Source of the DNA: Amarolinea aalborgensis
Lineage (GTDB): Bacteria > Chloroflexota > Anaerolineae > SSC4 > Amarolineaceae
Direction of reading: 5' to 3'
Assembly (NCBI RefSeq): GCF_900491745.1
Contig: NZ_UETR01000012.1
Location: 62,001 to 126,000, forward strand
Length of the DNA: 64,000 bases
A model generated the notes under the pieces. The model saw only the letters and a program-made list of their open reading frames with translations, was not told the origin of the DNA and did no database searches. This document shows positions 25,749 through 34,642 of this stretch, piece by piece. Position 1 is the first letter of the stretch, and each line of letters starts with the position of its first letter. The position numbers were made by a program, and so were the translations under genes.

Positions 25749-27554
25749 GTGACAGAAGCAACAGCCCCGCCGCGCGCCGAGATTCCACTGTCCTACCAGT
25801 GGAATGCGGTCAGTCTTTTTGCATCCTGGGAATCCTGGGATGCTGCGTTGCGCCAGGTCCAGACCGAACTGGACACTGTGCGCGCCTTCCAAGGCCGCCT
25901 GCAGGAGGGGCCGGCTACGCTGCTGGCTGCCTTTGCCGCTATCGAGCAGATCATGCGCCAGGTGGGACGGTTGTACACCTACGCCAGCATGGCCCATTTT
26001 GTGGATATGACCGATCGTACGGCCAGCGCGGCCTTCAGCCAGGTGCTTGGCCTCGTTGGGCAAGCGCGCGCCGCGGTCTCTTTTGCCGACCCCGAACTGC
26101 TCGAGCTGGGCGCTGGCGTCCTCGCGGTTTGGCAGGAGGCCGAACCAGACTTGGCGGTTTATGCCCACTATTTCCATAATCTGTTCCGCAAGCAGGCCCA
26201 TGTCCGTTCGGCCGAAGTCGAGGAACTGCTGGGCATGCTGGCTGAACCGTTTGCCGGCGCAGAGACAACTGCAGATCACCTGCGTAATACCGAGCTGAAG
26301 CTGACCCCGGCGGTTGCCGCGGACGGCAGTCAGGTGACGGTGACGCTTAGCAATCTCGGCGATTTGCTCACCGGTCCTGACCGCCAGCTGCGGCGCACGG
26401 CCTGGGAGAGTCAGGCCGACGGTCTGTTGACTGTCAAGAATACCCTGGCGGCTGCGCTGGAAACGTCGGTCAAGCAGAATGTGTTCGACATGCGCGCGCG
26501 ACGGCACGCCTCCACCCTCGAAGCCTCCCTGTTCAACATCAATGTGCCGCCCGCCGTGTTCCACAACCTGATCGCTACCTTCCGCCGCCATCTACCCACC
26601 TGGCACCGCTACTGGGCCGTGCGTCGCCGCGCACTGGGCGTTGAAACCCTGCATCCATACGACATTTGGGCGCCGCTAACCAACCAGAAAACCCAGATTC
26701 GCTACGAGCAGGCGGTGGACATCATTGCGTCTGCGCTGCGGCCTTTGGGCGACGATTATGTAGACATCCTCCGCCGGGGCGCGCTGGAAGATGGTTGGAT
26801 AGATGTGCTGCCGAATGTGGGCAAGGTCGCCGGCGCTTTCTCGACCGGCTCGCCGGGGACGCATCCCTTCATCCTCATGAGCTACCATGACGATCTGTTC
26901 AGCCTGAGCACGCTGGCGCACGAACTGGGGCATTCGATGCACTCTTACCTGACCTGGCAGCACCAGCCTTATGTCTACGCCGATTACTCGTTGTTTGTGG
27001 CCGAAGTAGCTTCCAATTTCCACCAGGCCATGATGCGCGGCTATCTCCTGGCGCAGCCTAACGAAACAGCCTTCCAGATTGCTGTCATCGAAGAAGGCAT
27101 GTCTAACTTCTACCGCTACTTCTTCATCATGCCGATGTTGGCGCAGTTTGAATTGGCTGTGCATCAGCGCGTCGAACGCGGCCAGGGAACCACGGCCGAT
27201 GACATGATCAATTTACTGGCCGATCTCTACGCTGAAGGATTTGGGGACCAGGTCGTGTTGGATCGTGAGCGGGTAGGAATGAACTGGGCGGCTTTTGGAC
27301 ACTTGTTTGCTGACTACTACGTGTATCAGTATGCCACCGGCATCTCTGCGGCTCACGCCCTCGCCGGACGGATTCTGCGCAGCGAGCCTGGCGCCGCTGG
27401 CGCTTATCGGCAGTTCTTGCAGGCAGGCAGTTCGGTTTACCCGTTGGATGCCCTTCGGTTGGCCGGCGTGGATATGACCACACCGCAGGCTGTGGAGGAT
27501 ACCTTTGCCGTGCTGGCCGAACTGGTAGAGCGCCTGGACACACTGACAGCGTAA
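25749..27554 (+). CDS. pepF: Oligoendopeptidase F (M3 metallopeptidase)
   Basis: A 601-residue zinc peptidase that degrades oligopeptides in the cytosol. The start is GTG 25749, with GAGGAG ten bases upstream overlapping the end of the previous gene. The zinc-binding HELGH lies in LSTLAHELGHSMHSYL (about 391) and the third ligand Glu about 25 residues later in LFVAEVASNFHQ. The long helical N-terminal half (residues about 10-330) is the usual PepF lobe, and length matches the family. It follows the NYN-HEAT gene by 13 bases, so the two may be co-transcribed. Confidence 0.93.
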   Translation: MTEATAPPRAEIPLSYQWNAVSLFASWESWDAALRQVQTELDTVRAFQGRLQEGPATLLAAFAAIEQIMRQVGRLYTYASMAHFVDMTDRTASAAFSQVLGLVGQARAAVSFADPELLELGAGVLAVWQEAEPDLAVYAHYFHNLFRKQAHVRSAEVEELLGMLAEPFAGAETTADHLRNTELKLTPAVAADGSQVTVTLSNLGDLLTGPDRQLRRTAWESQADGLLTVKNTLAAALETSVKQNVFDMRARRHASTLEASLFNINVPPAVFHNLIATFRRHLPTWHRYWAVRRRALGVETLHPYDIWAPLTNQKTQIRYEQAVDIIASALRPLGDDYVDILRRGALEDGWIDVLPNVGKVAGAFSTGSPGTHPFILMSYHDDLFSLSTLAHELGHSMHSYLTWQHQPYVYADYSLFVAEVASNFHQAMMRGYLLAQPNETAFQIAVIEEGMSNFYRYFFIMPMLAQFELAVHQRVERGQGTTADDMINLLADLYAEGFGDQVVLDRERVGMNWAAFGHLFADYYVYQYATGISAAHALAGRILRSEPGAAGAYRQFLQAGSSVYPLDALRLAGVDMTTPQAVEDTFAVLAELVERLDTLTA

Positions 27555-27618
27555 CCCTGTCCGCCCAACAAATCGGACACGTGCAATATGAAATTGTATT
27601 CTCAACGAGGGAACCACC

Positions 27619-28995
27619 ATGACTGACGCACGCCGCACGGCGCTGGCCTTTGCCGAGGCCCAGCGCGCGCGCTTCTTGACCGAGTATCAGGATTTCTTGC
27701 GTATCCCCTCCATTTCGACTGATCCTGCGCACGCGACCGACATCCAGGCCGCGGCCGCCTGGGTCGCCAACCACCTGCGCACGATTGGCATCAGCCACGT
27801 GGAAATCATACCGACAACGCGCCATCCGGTCGTCTTTGGCGAATGGTCAGGCGCGGGGCCAGCCGCACGTACGGTGCTGATTTATGGGCATTACGACGTA
27901 CAGCCGGCCGATCCGCTGGACCTGTGGACAAGCGACCCCTTCACGCCGACCCTCGTAGGCGACTACGTCCATGCGCGCGGCGCCTCTGACATGAAAGGGC
28001 AGGTGACCGCGGTCTTGAACGGCATCGAGTCCGCGCTGCACGCCGGCGGGCTGCCGGTCAATCTCAAATTCCTCATCGAGGGCGAAGAGGAGATCGGCTC
28101 ACCCAGCATGGCTGACTTCATCTCCAATCACCGCGACCTTCTTGCCAGCGACTTCTCGCTCAACGCAGATGCTGGCGGCCTGGTGGAAGGAATTCCAGCC
28201 ATTGGCTACGCCTTGCGCGGCCTCACCTACTACGATCTGACCGTCTACGGCCCTGAACGCGACCTGCATTCGGGCGGCTACGGCGGCGTGATCCACAACC
28301 CCGCGCAGGTGCTGTGCGATCTGGTGGCCGGCATGCACGATGCCAGCGGCCGCGTCACCTTGCCGGGATTCTATGACCGCGTGCGTCCCCTGAGCGAGGA
28401 AGAACGCGCCGAGTTGGCGCGCTTGCCCTTTGGCGACGAACATTTTCGCCAGCAGGCCGGCGTCGCTGAGTTGTGGGGTGAAGCTGGTTTCTCAGCCGTT
28501 GAGCGGATTGGCGCCCGGCCCACATTGGAGGTCAACGGCCTCCTGTCGGGCTTCACCGATGAAGGATCCAAGACCGTGCTGCCCGCCAAGGCCATGGCCA
28601 AAATCTCCATGCGCCTGGTGCCCGACCAAGACCCGCGCGAGGTGCGCAGCCAGTTCCTCAGCTACCTGGCGGCCCATGCGCCAGCGACGGTGCGCTGGGA
28701 AGCGAAAGAACTCAACGCGGCCTCAGCGGTCATCACCGAGCGATCAACGGCCGAGGTGCAGGCGCTGCAGGCTGCGCTGCAAACGGTGTGGGGCGTGGCC
28801 CCCGTCTTCACCCGCGGCGGCGGCAGCGTGCCTATCGTGGCAGACCTCAAGCAGATCTTGGGCATTGATTCGGTGCTGACCGGTTTCAGCCAACCCGGCG
28901 ACCGCATTCACTCTCCCAACGAACGCCAGCACCTTCCCAACTGGTCACGCGGCACGGACGCGATTATTCACTTCTTGTACAATTTGCTCCAATAA
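27619..28995 (+). CDS. M20-family dipeptidase
   Basis: A 458-residue zinc peptidase of the M20 (carnosinase/CNDP-like) group that hydrolyses dipeptides. Metal ligands are visible: His in LIYGHYDVQPADPL (about 94), bridging Asp in ARGASDMKGQV (about 127), catalytic Glu-Glu in IEGEEEIGSP (about 162), and Asp in LNADAGG. The lid/dimerisation domain lies between roughly residues 200 and 370 with GPERDLHSGGYGG, and the final His is in the GDRIHSPNE segment. A GAGGGA ribosome site precedes the ATG. With PepF just upstream, it could complete peptide breakdown. Confidence 0.93.
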   Translation: MTDARRTALAFAEAQRARFLTEYQDFLRIPSISTDPAHATDIQAAAAWVANHLRTIGISHVEIIPTTRHPVVFGEWSGAGPAARTVLIYGHYDVQPADPLDLWTSDPFTPTLVGDYVHARGASDMKGQVTAVLNGIESALHAGGLPVNLKFLIEGEEEIGSPSMADFISNHRDLLASDFSLNADAGGLVEGIPAIGYALRGLTYYDLTVYGPERDLHSGGYGGVIHNPAQVLCDLVAGMHDASGRVTLPGFYDRVRPLSEEERAELARLPFGDEHFRQQAGVAELWGEAGFSAVERIGARPTLEVNGLLSGFTDEGSKTVLPAKAMAKISMRLVPDQDPREVRSQFLSYLAAHAPATVRWEAKELNAASAVITERSTAEVQALQAALQTVWGVAPVFTRGGGSVPIVADLKQILGIDSVLTGFSQPGDRIHSPNERQHLPNWSRGTDAIIHFLYNLLQ

Positions 28996-29003
28996 AGGTT
29001 ACT

Positions 29004-29439
29004 ATGCCTGCTCCAGACAGCATTCATGACGCAGTAAAGAACGCACTCGTGAAAGCCGGTTGGCTCATTACGCATGATCCATATGTTGTCCAATTCGAAG
29101 AAATCACCTTGTTCGCCGATTTGGGAGCTGAGCGTGCCATGGCGGCTCAACTTGGCAGCCACAAGATCGTGGTTGAAGTCAAAAGCTTCGTTAGCCGATC
29201 GCCAATCCAAGATCTCAAACTTGCTCTTGGGCAATACGACCTTGTATCAGGGCTTCTTGGAACTCGTAGACCCCGAACGAAAGCTGTTTTTGGCTGTTAG
29301 TCGCGGTGTCTACAATGGCTTGTTCAGCCAGAGAGCCATCCAAGTGATTGCCCAAAGATACAAACTACCTATCTTGGTTGTGGACGTAGAGTCTGAGGAG
29401 ATTGTAGTATGGACAAAATCACCCACTACCGAAATCTGA
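29004..29439 (+). pseudogene. xisH: XisH-family protein gene with a single-base frameshift
   Basis: The first frame (ATG 29004) gives the XisH start SIHDAVKNALVKAGWLITHD, then LFADLGAERAMAA, KIVVEVKSFV and LALGQYD, then goes off-frame and stops at 29300. The next frame (+1) continues exactly where the family should: LYQGFLELVDPERKLFLAV, then RAIQVIAQRYKLPILVVD and EEIVVW, ending at 29439. Removing one C at 29240-29241 restores a full 140-odd residue protein. XisH is named after a cyanobacterial fdxN-element excision factor and resembles PD-(D/E)xK nucleases. The downstream xisI is intact and overlaps by 31 bases. Either a genuine lesion or a sequencing/assembly error. Confidence 0.85.
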
Positions 29440-29750
29440 TCAGGAATCTACTTTCGCGCTATGCGGATGTAGTATCTCGACAAGCGAGGCCGGGCATGGA
29501 GACGGTGCTGCTGTTTGACGAGGAGCGGGACCAATACCTCTGGATGCAAACTGGCTGGCGAGATCAGCAGCGGGTACATGGGGTTACCCTCCACATTCGT
29601 TTGCGTGGAGATAAGATCTGGATCGAACAGGACTGGACTGAGGATGGGATTGCCACCGAACTCATGAAGGCCGGCGTTCCGCCAGAGGACATCGTCCTGG
29701 CCTTCCAGGAACCAGAAGTACGCGCATTGGGCGAATTTGCCGTCGCATGA
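29409..29750 (+). CDS. xisI: XisI-family protein
   Basis: A 113-residue member of the XisI family, partner of XisH in cyanobacteria and Chloroflexota. The pattern MDKITHYRNLIRNLLSRYAD, then LLFDEERDQYLWMQTGWRD, RVHGVTLHIRLRGDKIWIEQ, and DGIATELMKAGVPPEDIVLA is complete. It overlaps the end of the xisH frame by 31 bases, so translation is probably coupled. The original role in excision of the fdxN element is controlling; elsewhere these pairs occur alone and their job is unclear. With xisH frameshifted, this copy may have lost its partner. Confidence 0.9.
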   Translation: MDKITHYRNLIRNLLSRYADVVSRQARPGMETVLLFDEERDQYLWMQTGWRDQQRVHGVTLHIRLRGDKIWIEQDWTEDGIATELMKAGVPPEDIVLAFQEPEVRALGEFAVA

Positions 29751-29811
29751 AGCATCAGGCTAAGCAGCAAAGGGCGAGGACTCTGGGCGTCCCATCGCCC
29801 TGACTAAAAAC

Positions 29812-30759
29812 ATGTCACACGCGCGCTACACGGCCTCCGCGCCGGGCAAAATTATCTTGATGGGCGAACATGCCGTGGTGTACGGGCGGCCGGCGATGGC
29901 GGCGCCCGTCTTTCAGGTGCAGGCCACGGCCACGCTGACCGTGGAAGACGACGCGGCCGAGCTGTGGATTGATGCCGCCGACCTGAACCAACGCTTCGCC
30001 TTGTCCACCGCGCCGCCTGCTGATCCCCTGGCGCTGGCGCTGCGCCTGACTTTGGCCTCTGTGCAGCGCCCCGCGCCCGGCGGCGAGGTGCGCGTACGTT
30101 CAACCATTCCCGTGGCTGGCGGCATGGGCAGCGGCGCAGCGGTTTCGACCGCGATCGTCCGGGCCGTGGCCGCCTGGGCTGGGCAGGCATTGCCCCCAGC
30201 GGCTGTGTCAGCCCTGGTCTACGAGGTGGAATGCCTGCACCACGGCACACCAAGCGGCATTGATAACACCGTCATTGCCTACGCCCAACCTGTGTGGTTT
30301 GTCAAAGGGCAGCCGCCGCAGCCCTTTGACATTCCGCACCCTTTCTGGCTCGTGATTGCCAGCACCGGCATTGCCAGCCCGACGCGCGAGACCGTGGGCG
30401 ATGTGCGCGGCCAATGGCAGGCCGATCCAACGCGCTTCGAAGGCTTGTTCGATCAGGTGGCCGGCCTGGTCAACGCCGGGCGCGCAGCCATGCTGGCCGG
30501 GGATTGGTTCCACCTGGGGGCACTGATGACCGCCAATCATGCTGTCTTGGGCCAAATGGGGGTCTCCGCGCCGATTCTTGATCGCCTGGTGGCCGCCGCC
30601 AACGCTGCCGGCGCATTTGGCGCCAAGCTCAGCGGCGGCGGTCGCGGCGGCAATGTCATCGCCCTGGTAGATTCCATCGCGGCGGCCGCGGTGGAGCAGG
30701 CTGTGCACGACGCCGGCGCAGCGGCAGTCATCATTACGCCCATTGGCGTCAATACCTGA
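29812..30759 (+). CDS. Mevalonate kinase (GHMP kinase)
   Basis: A 315-residue kinase that makes phosphomevalonate, the first committed phosphorylation of mevalonate-type isoprenoid synthesis. GHMP motif 1 is ASAPGKIILMGEHAVVYGRP (about residues 8-27), the ATP-binding Gly/Ser-rich loop IPVAGGMGSGAAVS (about 102-115), the catalytic Asp is in HGTPSGIDNTV, and motif 3 is AFGAKLSGGGRGGN near the end. Length suits mevalonate kinase rather than galactokinase or homoserine kinase. A UbiD-family decarboxylase gene follows after only eight bases, which is notable because archaea use a UbiD-type enzyme in this same pathway. Confidence 0.9.
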   Translation: MSHARYTASAPGKIILMGEHAVVYGRPAMAAPVFQVQATATLTVEDDAAELWIDAADLNQRFALSTAPPADPLALALRLTLASVQRPAPGGEVRVRSTIPVAGGMGSGAAVSTAIVRAVAAWAGQALPPAAVSALVYEVECLHHGTPSGIDNTVIAYAQPVWFVKGQPPQPFDIPHPFWLVIASTGIASPTRETVGDVRGQWQADPTRFEGLFDQVAGLVNAGRAAMLAGDWFHLGALMTANHAVLGQMGVSAPILDRLVAAANAAGAFGAKLSGGGRGGNVIALVDSIAAAAVEQAVHDAGAAAVIITPIGVNT

Positions 30760-30767
30760 AAGCATCT

Positions 30768-32114
30768 ATGGATCAGCGTACTTTTCTTGAACTTGTCAGC
30801 GCCCGGGGCCAGGTCATCACCATTGACCGGCCAGTTGACCCCTGCCTGGAACTGGCCGCGGTCAGCGGCGCTATCGAAGATGAAGCGCCGGGCCGCATTG
30901 TCCGCTTTCGTCACGTGATTGGCAGCGAGTACGAGGTCGTGACCGGTCTGTGCGCAGACCGGGGCCACTTTGCCGCGGCCCTGGGCTGCACTGCGCCTGA
31001 GCTGATCTTTCGCCTGGCCGCGGCCCTGGCCGATCCTCAACCGCCGCCCGTCGTACCAGGCGACCAGGCGCCATGCCAGGAAGTGATCGAGCCGACGCCC
31101 GATCTAGAAACCATTCCCTTCCTGACGCATTGGGCGAGCGATGCCGGGCCGTATGCCACCGCGGCGGTGCTCTTTACGAACGATCCCGACACGGGCGCCA
31201 ATGCGTCGTTTCATCGGGTGCTGCGCCTCGGCCCGCGCCACGCCGCACTGCGCCTGGTGGAGCGTCGCGGCACCGACACCGCGCTGCGCAAAACTCGCGG
31301 CGATTTGCCGGTTGCCATCTGCATCGGCCTGCCGCTGCATGTTCTGCTTGCGGCCTCCATGGCCCCGCCGCCCGGCGTGGACGAGCTGACTATTGCCCAG
31401 GCCCTGGCGCCGACGCCCCTTGCGCGCTGCCATACGAACGATGTGCTGGTGCCGGCCGCGGCCGAGGTGGTGATCGAAGGACGCCTGACGCATCGTCTAA
31501 CCGCGGAAGGCCCGTTCGTTGACCTGACACAGACGCTTGATTTTGTGCGCCAGCAGCCGCTGCTGGAGGTGGACTGCATTACGCACCGCCGCCGGCCCAT
31601 TTACCATGCGCTGCTGCCTGGACGCCTGGAGCACAAGCTGTTGATGGGCATGCCGCGTGAACCGACCATTTTCCGTGAGGTCAACCAGGTTTGCCACTGC
31701 CTCAATGTCAACATCACGCCCGGCGGCGCCAGTTGGCTGCACGCCGTGGTGCAGATTGACAAACAGACGCCAGACGATGGCCTGCGGGCCATCGAGGCCG
31801 CCTTTCGAGGGCACAGCTCGCTCAAGCACATCGTGGTGGTGGATCGTGATATTGACCCGTTCAATCCGGCCGATGTGGAGTGGGCGATTGCCACCCGTTT
31901 TCAAGGCGGCCAGGGGCTGCATCTTTTTCCCAGCCAGCCTTCCAGCTCGCTGGACCCCTCGGCCGTCCACATCCCCGGCCAGAAGTCGCGTTCCGACAAG
32001 CTCGGCGTGGACGCCACCATGTTCTGGAGTACGCCAACTGGCCCGCGCGAACCGGCCGCCTATCAAAAGGTGACCTTTCCCCCGGTTGATCTGAGCCGCT
32101 ATCGCACGGCGTAA
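30768..32114 (+). CDS. UbiD-family decarboxylase, possibly of the archaeal mevalonate route
   Basis: A 448-residue prenylated-flavin-dependent (de)carboxylase of the UbiD family. Conserved stretches include CHTNDVLVPAAAEVVIEG, EGPFVDLTQTLDF, PIYHALLPGRLEHKLLMGM, HSSLKHIVVVDRDID, DVEWAIATRFQGG and a C-terminal SSSLDPSAVHIPG. UbiD proper is about 490-500 residues; the shorter length and the phrase pattern resemble the archaeal group that includes trans-anhydromevalonate 5-phosphate decarboxylase. The gene begins eight bases after mevalonate kinase, so they are surely co-transcribed. UbiX, which supplies the cofactor, is not in the window. Alternatives are aromatic-acid or ubiquinone/menaquinone-type decarboxylases; family membership is sure, the reaction is inferred. 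Confidence 0.85.
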   Translation: MDQRTFLELVSARGQVITIDRPVDPCLELAAVSGAIEDEAPGRIVRFRHVIGSEYEVVTGLCADRGHFAAALGCTAPELIFRLAAALADPQPPPVVPGDQAPCQEVIEPTPDLETIPFLTHWASDAGPYATAAVLFTNDPDTGANASFHRVLRLGPRHAALRLVERRGTDTALRKTRGDLPVAICIGLPLHVLLAASMAPPPGVDELTIAQALAPTPLARCHTNDVLVPAAAEVVIEGRLTHRLTAEGPFVDLTQTLDFVRQQPLLEVDCITHRRRPIYHALLPGRLEHKLLMGMPREPTIFREVNQVCHCLNVNITPGGASWLHAVVQIDKQTPDDGLRAIEAAFRGHSSLKHIVVVDRDIDPFNPADVEWAIATRFQGGQGLHLFPSQPSSSLDPSAVHIPGQKSRSDKLGVDATMFWSTPTGPREPAAYQKVTFPPVDLSRYRTA

Positions 32115-32148
32115 TCCATTCGGCTGATTGTGTAGGCATGGAGACCAG

Positions 32149-32787
32149 ATGAAAAACACATCACCTTCCCGCAAACCCCCTGGCGCGCGCGGAGACTCCG
32201 CACCCGCGGCGCTGCGCACTTTCATCGCAGTGGAGCTGGATGCTGAAGCGCGTCGCCAACTCAAAGCCCTGCAAGTGGCCTTGCATCCGCTGATGCTGCC
32301 TGGCCTGGTGCGTTGGGTGGCGCCGGAAAACATTCACATCACTCTCAAATTCCTGGGAGACACCCGGCCTGACCAGGTGGCGGCTGTGAGTTCCGCTCTT
32401 GACAGCCTTGGCCCAGCGATCATGCCTTTTCAAGTCACCCTGGCCGGCCGCGGCTGTTTTCCCAATTTCAAACGTCCGCATGTGGTGTGGGCCGGGCTGG
32501 TAGATCGTGGACAGCGCCTACAGAAACTGGCCGACGCGGTCGAACGAAGCGTCTCGCCGTTGGGCTGGCCCACGGAAGCGCGGCCGTTCACACCGCATTT
32601 GACGATTGGCCGCATCAATGACAGCGCGACCAGTCGCGAGCGCGCGCTGTTGGGCGCCGCGATTGAGCAGTTCGAAGTAGGCGAACTGTCCACGTTGGCG
32701 GTATCGGCCATCACCTTTATTCGGAGCGATCTGCAGCCAGGCGGCCCGATTTATACAGCATTGAGAGAGGTGAAGCTAGGAAGTTAG
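32149..32787 (+). CDS. thpR: RNA 2',3'-cyclic phosphodiesterase (ThpR)
   Basis: A 212-residue 2H phosphoesterase that opens 2',3'-cyclic phosphates on RNA, historically called 2'-5' RNA ligase. The two catalytic HxT motifs are HITLKFLGD (about residue 63) and PHLTIGRIND (about 147), with RTFIAVELD opening the fold and the family strand IRSDLQPGGPIYTAL closing it. ATG 32149 is preferred over one seven codons earlier because GGAGA lies four bases before it. About 20 extra polar residues precede the domain. It follows the UbiD gene by 34 bases and may share its transcript. Confidence 0.92.
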   Translation: MKNTSPSRKPPGARGDSAPAALRTFIAVELDAEARRQLKALQVALHPLMLPGLVRWVAPENIHITLKFLGDTRPDQVAAVSSALDSLGPAIMPFQVTLAGRGCFPNFKRPHVVWAGLVDRGQRLQKLADAVERSVSPLGWPTEARPFTPHLTIGRINDSATSRERALLGAAIEQFEVGELSTLAVSAITFIRSDLQPGGPIYTALREVKLGS

Positions 32788-32798
32788 GAAGCACAAAG

Positions 32799-34244
32799 TC
32801 AGCGTTCATCATTCAGCATGGCCCCTGGGCGGGTAAGGGGCGGGCGCTGGCGCTGACCGAGCTGCAGTAAGGCGGCCAGCGCGCCGAAAGCCAGCGTGGC
32901 GAGGAGGAAGCTGAAGAGGGCTTCGGCGGCCGCGCCGGCCAACTGAGCCTGAAGTTGGCCAGGCCAGTCTGCCTGAAAGCCAGCCGCGGGCCAAAGGCCG
33001 CTAACGCCTTGACCGACGACGCCCAGATAGGACTCAGCGCCGATTCCGTTCCAGCCTTGCCCGAAGCGGCCGTCGGCCAAGAGAGCCAGTCCAATCAGCC
33101 CGCTGAGCGCGCTGAGGCCAAAGACGCTGAGGCTGCCGGAGCGGTCATCGAGGAGGAGCACCTCTTCGACCAAATAACCGAAGAGCGGAACGAGCAATCC
33201 ACTGAATGCGCCCAGGGCGAGAGCCGCCCAGGGCGGCGCGAATCCGGCCACGGCCAGGCCGCTGACCACGCCAGCCGTCAGCCCGCGTGCCGCCATGAGC
33301 GGATCAGCATGTTCGGCAGCGAACCATGTGTAGGCGATGGGCAGCAGCGCGCCGCCAGCACCGGCCAAAATGACGTTGACCGCCGGCAGCGCGGCCGTCA
33401 GGTGCACCCAATCGAGCAGCGGATTGCTCAGCGCCCAACCGACCGCGCCCACCAACACGAAGCCTGCGCCGGTGATGGCAAGCAGCGGCAAATGCACCGG
33501 CGGCAGCGGAATCACATCAGCGCCAGCGCGTCGTGCGCGCCGGGGCACAAAGATCAGGATGCCGGCCAGGGCCGTGGCCGCGCCGACGAGGAAGACGGGG
33601 CCAGCGCCAGCAAAATCCACCAGGCCATGCCCAAGCCCCAGGTTGCGGCCCAGGTTGGATAACCAGCCGCCGCCAACGCTCCAGTTGCTGGTCAGGGGAT
33701 AGAGCAGCCCGCCGCTGAGGGCGCCGCCGAACAGGGTGACTGACGCGGGCGCGCGTCCGCGCAGCGCCAGGAGCGGAATCAGCGTCGCGGTGATGACCCA
33801 GGGCAAGCGGCTAAGAAAAAGGAGATACGCATCTGGGGTGGCGCCGGCGCCCAGCAGCCCAAAGCCGCTCAAGCCGGCCATGCCCCAACCAACGCCCCAG
33901 CTTTCGGGAAGGGCCGACCATTCCCAGACGAGCGCATTGAAGCCGGGACGGCCATCCACCAGGCCGATGCCGCCAAATTGGAGGGCAAAACCGACGGCCC
34001 AGTAGCTGAGCACAGCCAGTCCCATGACAGCCAGAAAAGTCAGGGTCGCTTGACGGGCCTGCTCTGGTTCCAGCCCGCCAGCAACCACGAGGGTAAGCCC
34101 CAGGGGGAGCAGGAGCGCGAGCGCGCTGCTAAACAGCGCCAATACCAGCGGCGCATCAGGCGTCGTTGTGGAGGCTGCGTGCGCAGGCAAGGCGGCGATG
34201 AGACTGACAAGCAACGCAATGGGCAAGCACCGGCAGATGCGCAT
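32799..34244 (-). CDS. Ammonium-transporter-like membrane protein lacking the twin histidines
   Basis: A 481-residue polytopic protein. ATG 34244 is supported by AGGAG nine bases upstream and by a signal-type start (MRICRCLPIALLVSLIAALPAHA). About 11-12 helices follow. GGWLSNLGRNLGLGHGLVDFAGAG (from about 195) and LLLDDRSGSLSVFGLSALSG (from about 367) align well with the two signature regions of Amt/AmtB channels, including the conserved Asp before FAG. At both pore positions where Amt has its twin His (DFAGGxxVH and VFGVHG) this protein has Phe (about 218 and 375). It may therefore not conduct ammonium in the known way. It is convergent with thpR; the substrate is unknown. Confidence 0.7.
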   Translation of the reverse strand: MRICRCLPIALLVSLIAALPAHAASTTTPDAPLVLALFSSALALLLPLGLTLVVAGGLEPEQARQATLTFLAVMGLAVLSYWAVGFALQFGGIGLVDGRPGFNALVWEWSALPESWGVGWGMAGLSGFGLLGAGATPDAYLLFLSRLPWVITATLIPLLALRGRAPASVTLFGGALSGGLLYPLTSNWSVGGGWLSNLGRNLGLGHGLVDFAGAGPVFLVGAATALAGILIFVPRRARRAGADVIPLPPVHLPLLAITGAGFVLVGAVGWALSNPLLDWVHLTAALPAVNVILAGAGGALLPIAYTWFAAEHADPLMAARGLTAGVVSGLAVAGFAPPWAALALGAFSGLLVPLFGYLVEEVLLLDDRSGSLSVFGLSALSGLIGLALLADGRFGQGWNGIGAESYLGVVGQGVSGLWPAAGFQADWPGQLQAQLAGAAAEALFSFLLATLAFGALAALLQLGQRQRPPLTRPGAMLNDER

Positions 34245-34642
34245 GAGGATAAGCTCCTGATTAGGCCCACAAATGGATGACAAAATTTTCATCTTGAGAC
34301 CAAGTGTACCAGAGATTGCACGAAGGCCAAAATGGCATTGCCCCAACCTGCGCCGGGGATGTGGAAGAGCAACCGTAAGCGTTCAAAGAGATGGAGAGAA
34401 CACAGATTAACGCAGGCTGCGCACGCAGATTTGGCTGATTTGTTGGATAGCAGATGCGGCCCCTGCGACGTTTGTGGCCGCAGGCGCTGCGCTGGGATCT
34501 TTCTTTGGTCCGATTTGCGTTTTTCTGCGTGCATCTGCGTCCTATTCCCGAACCTCGTGAACGGTTACGAGCAACCTGCGCAGGGGTCACGGGAGAGAGA
34601 ATTGGCTGGTTGTCAGCCCTGCGAAGGGAATAGGCTGAGATC
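34245..34642. other. Intergenic stretch between divergent genes
   Basis: About 400 bases between the Amt-like gene and the DUF2723 gene. Open frames exist on both strands, but they overlap one another, have low-complexity Arg/Ser-rich products and lack ribosome sites. Lower GC than surrounding genes. I see no gene, tRNA or clear promoter. Confidence 0.6.
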
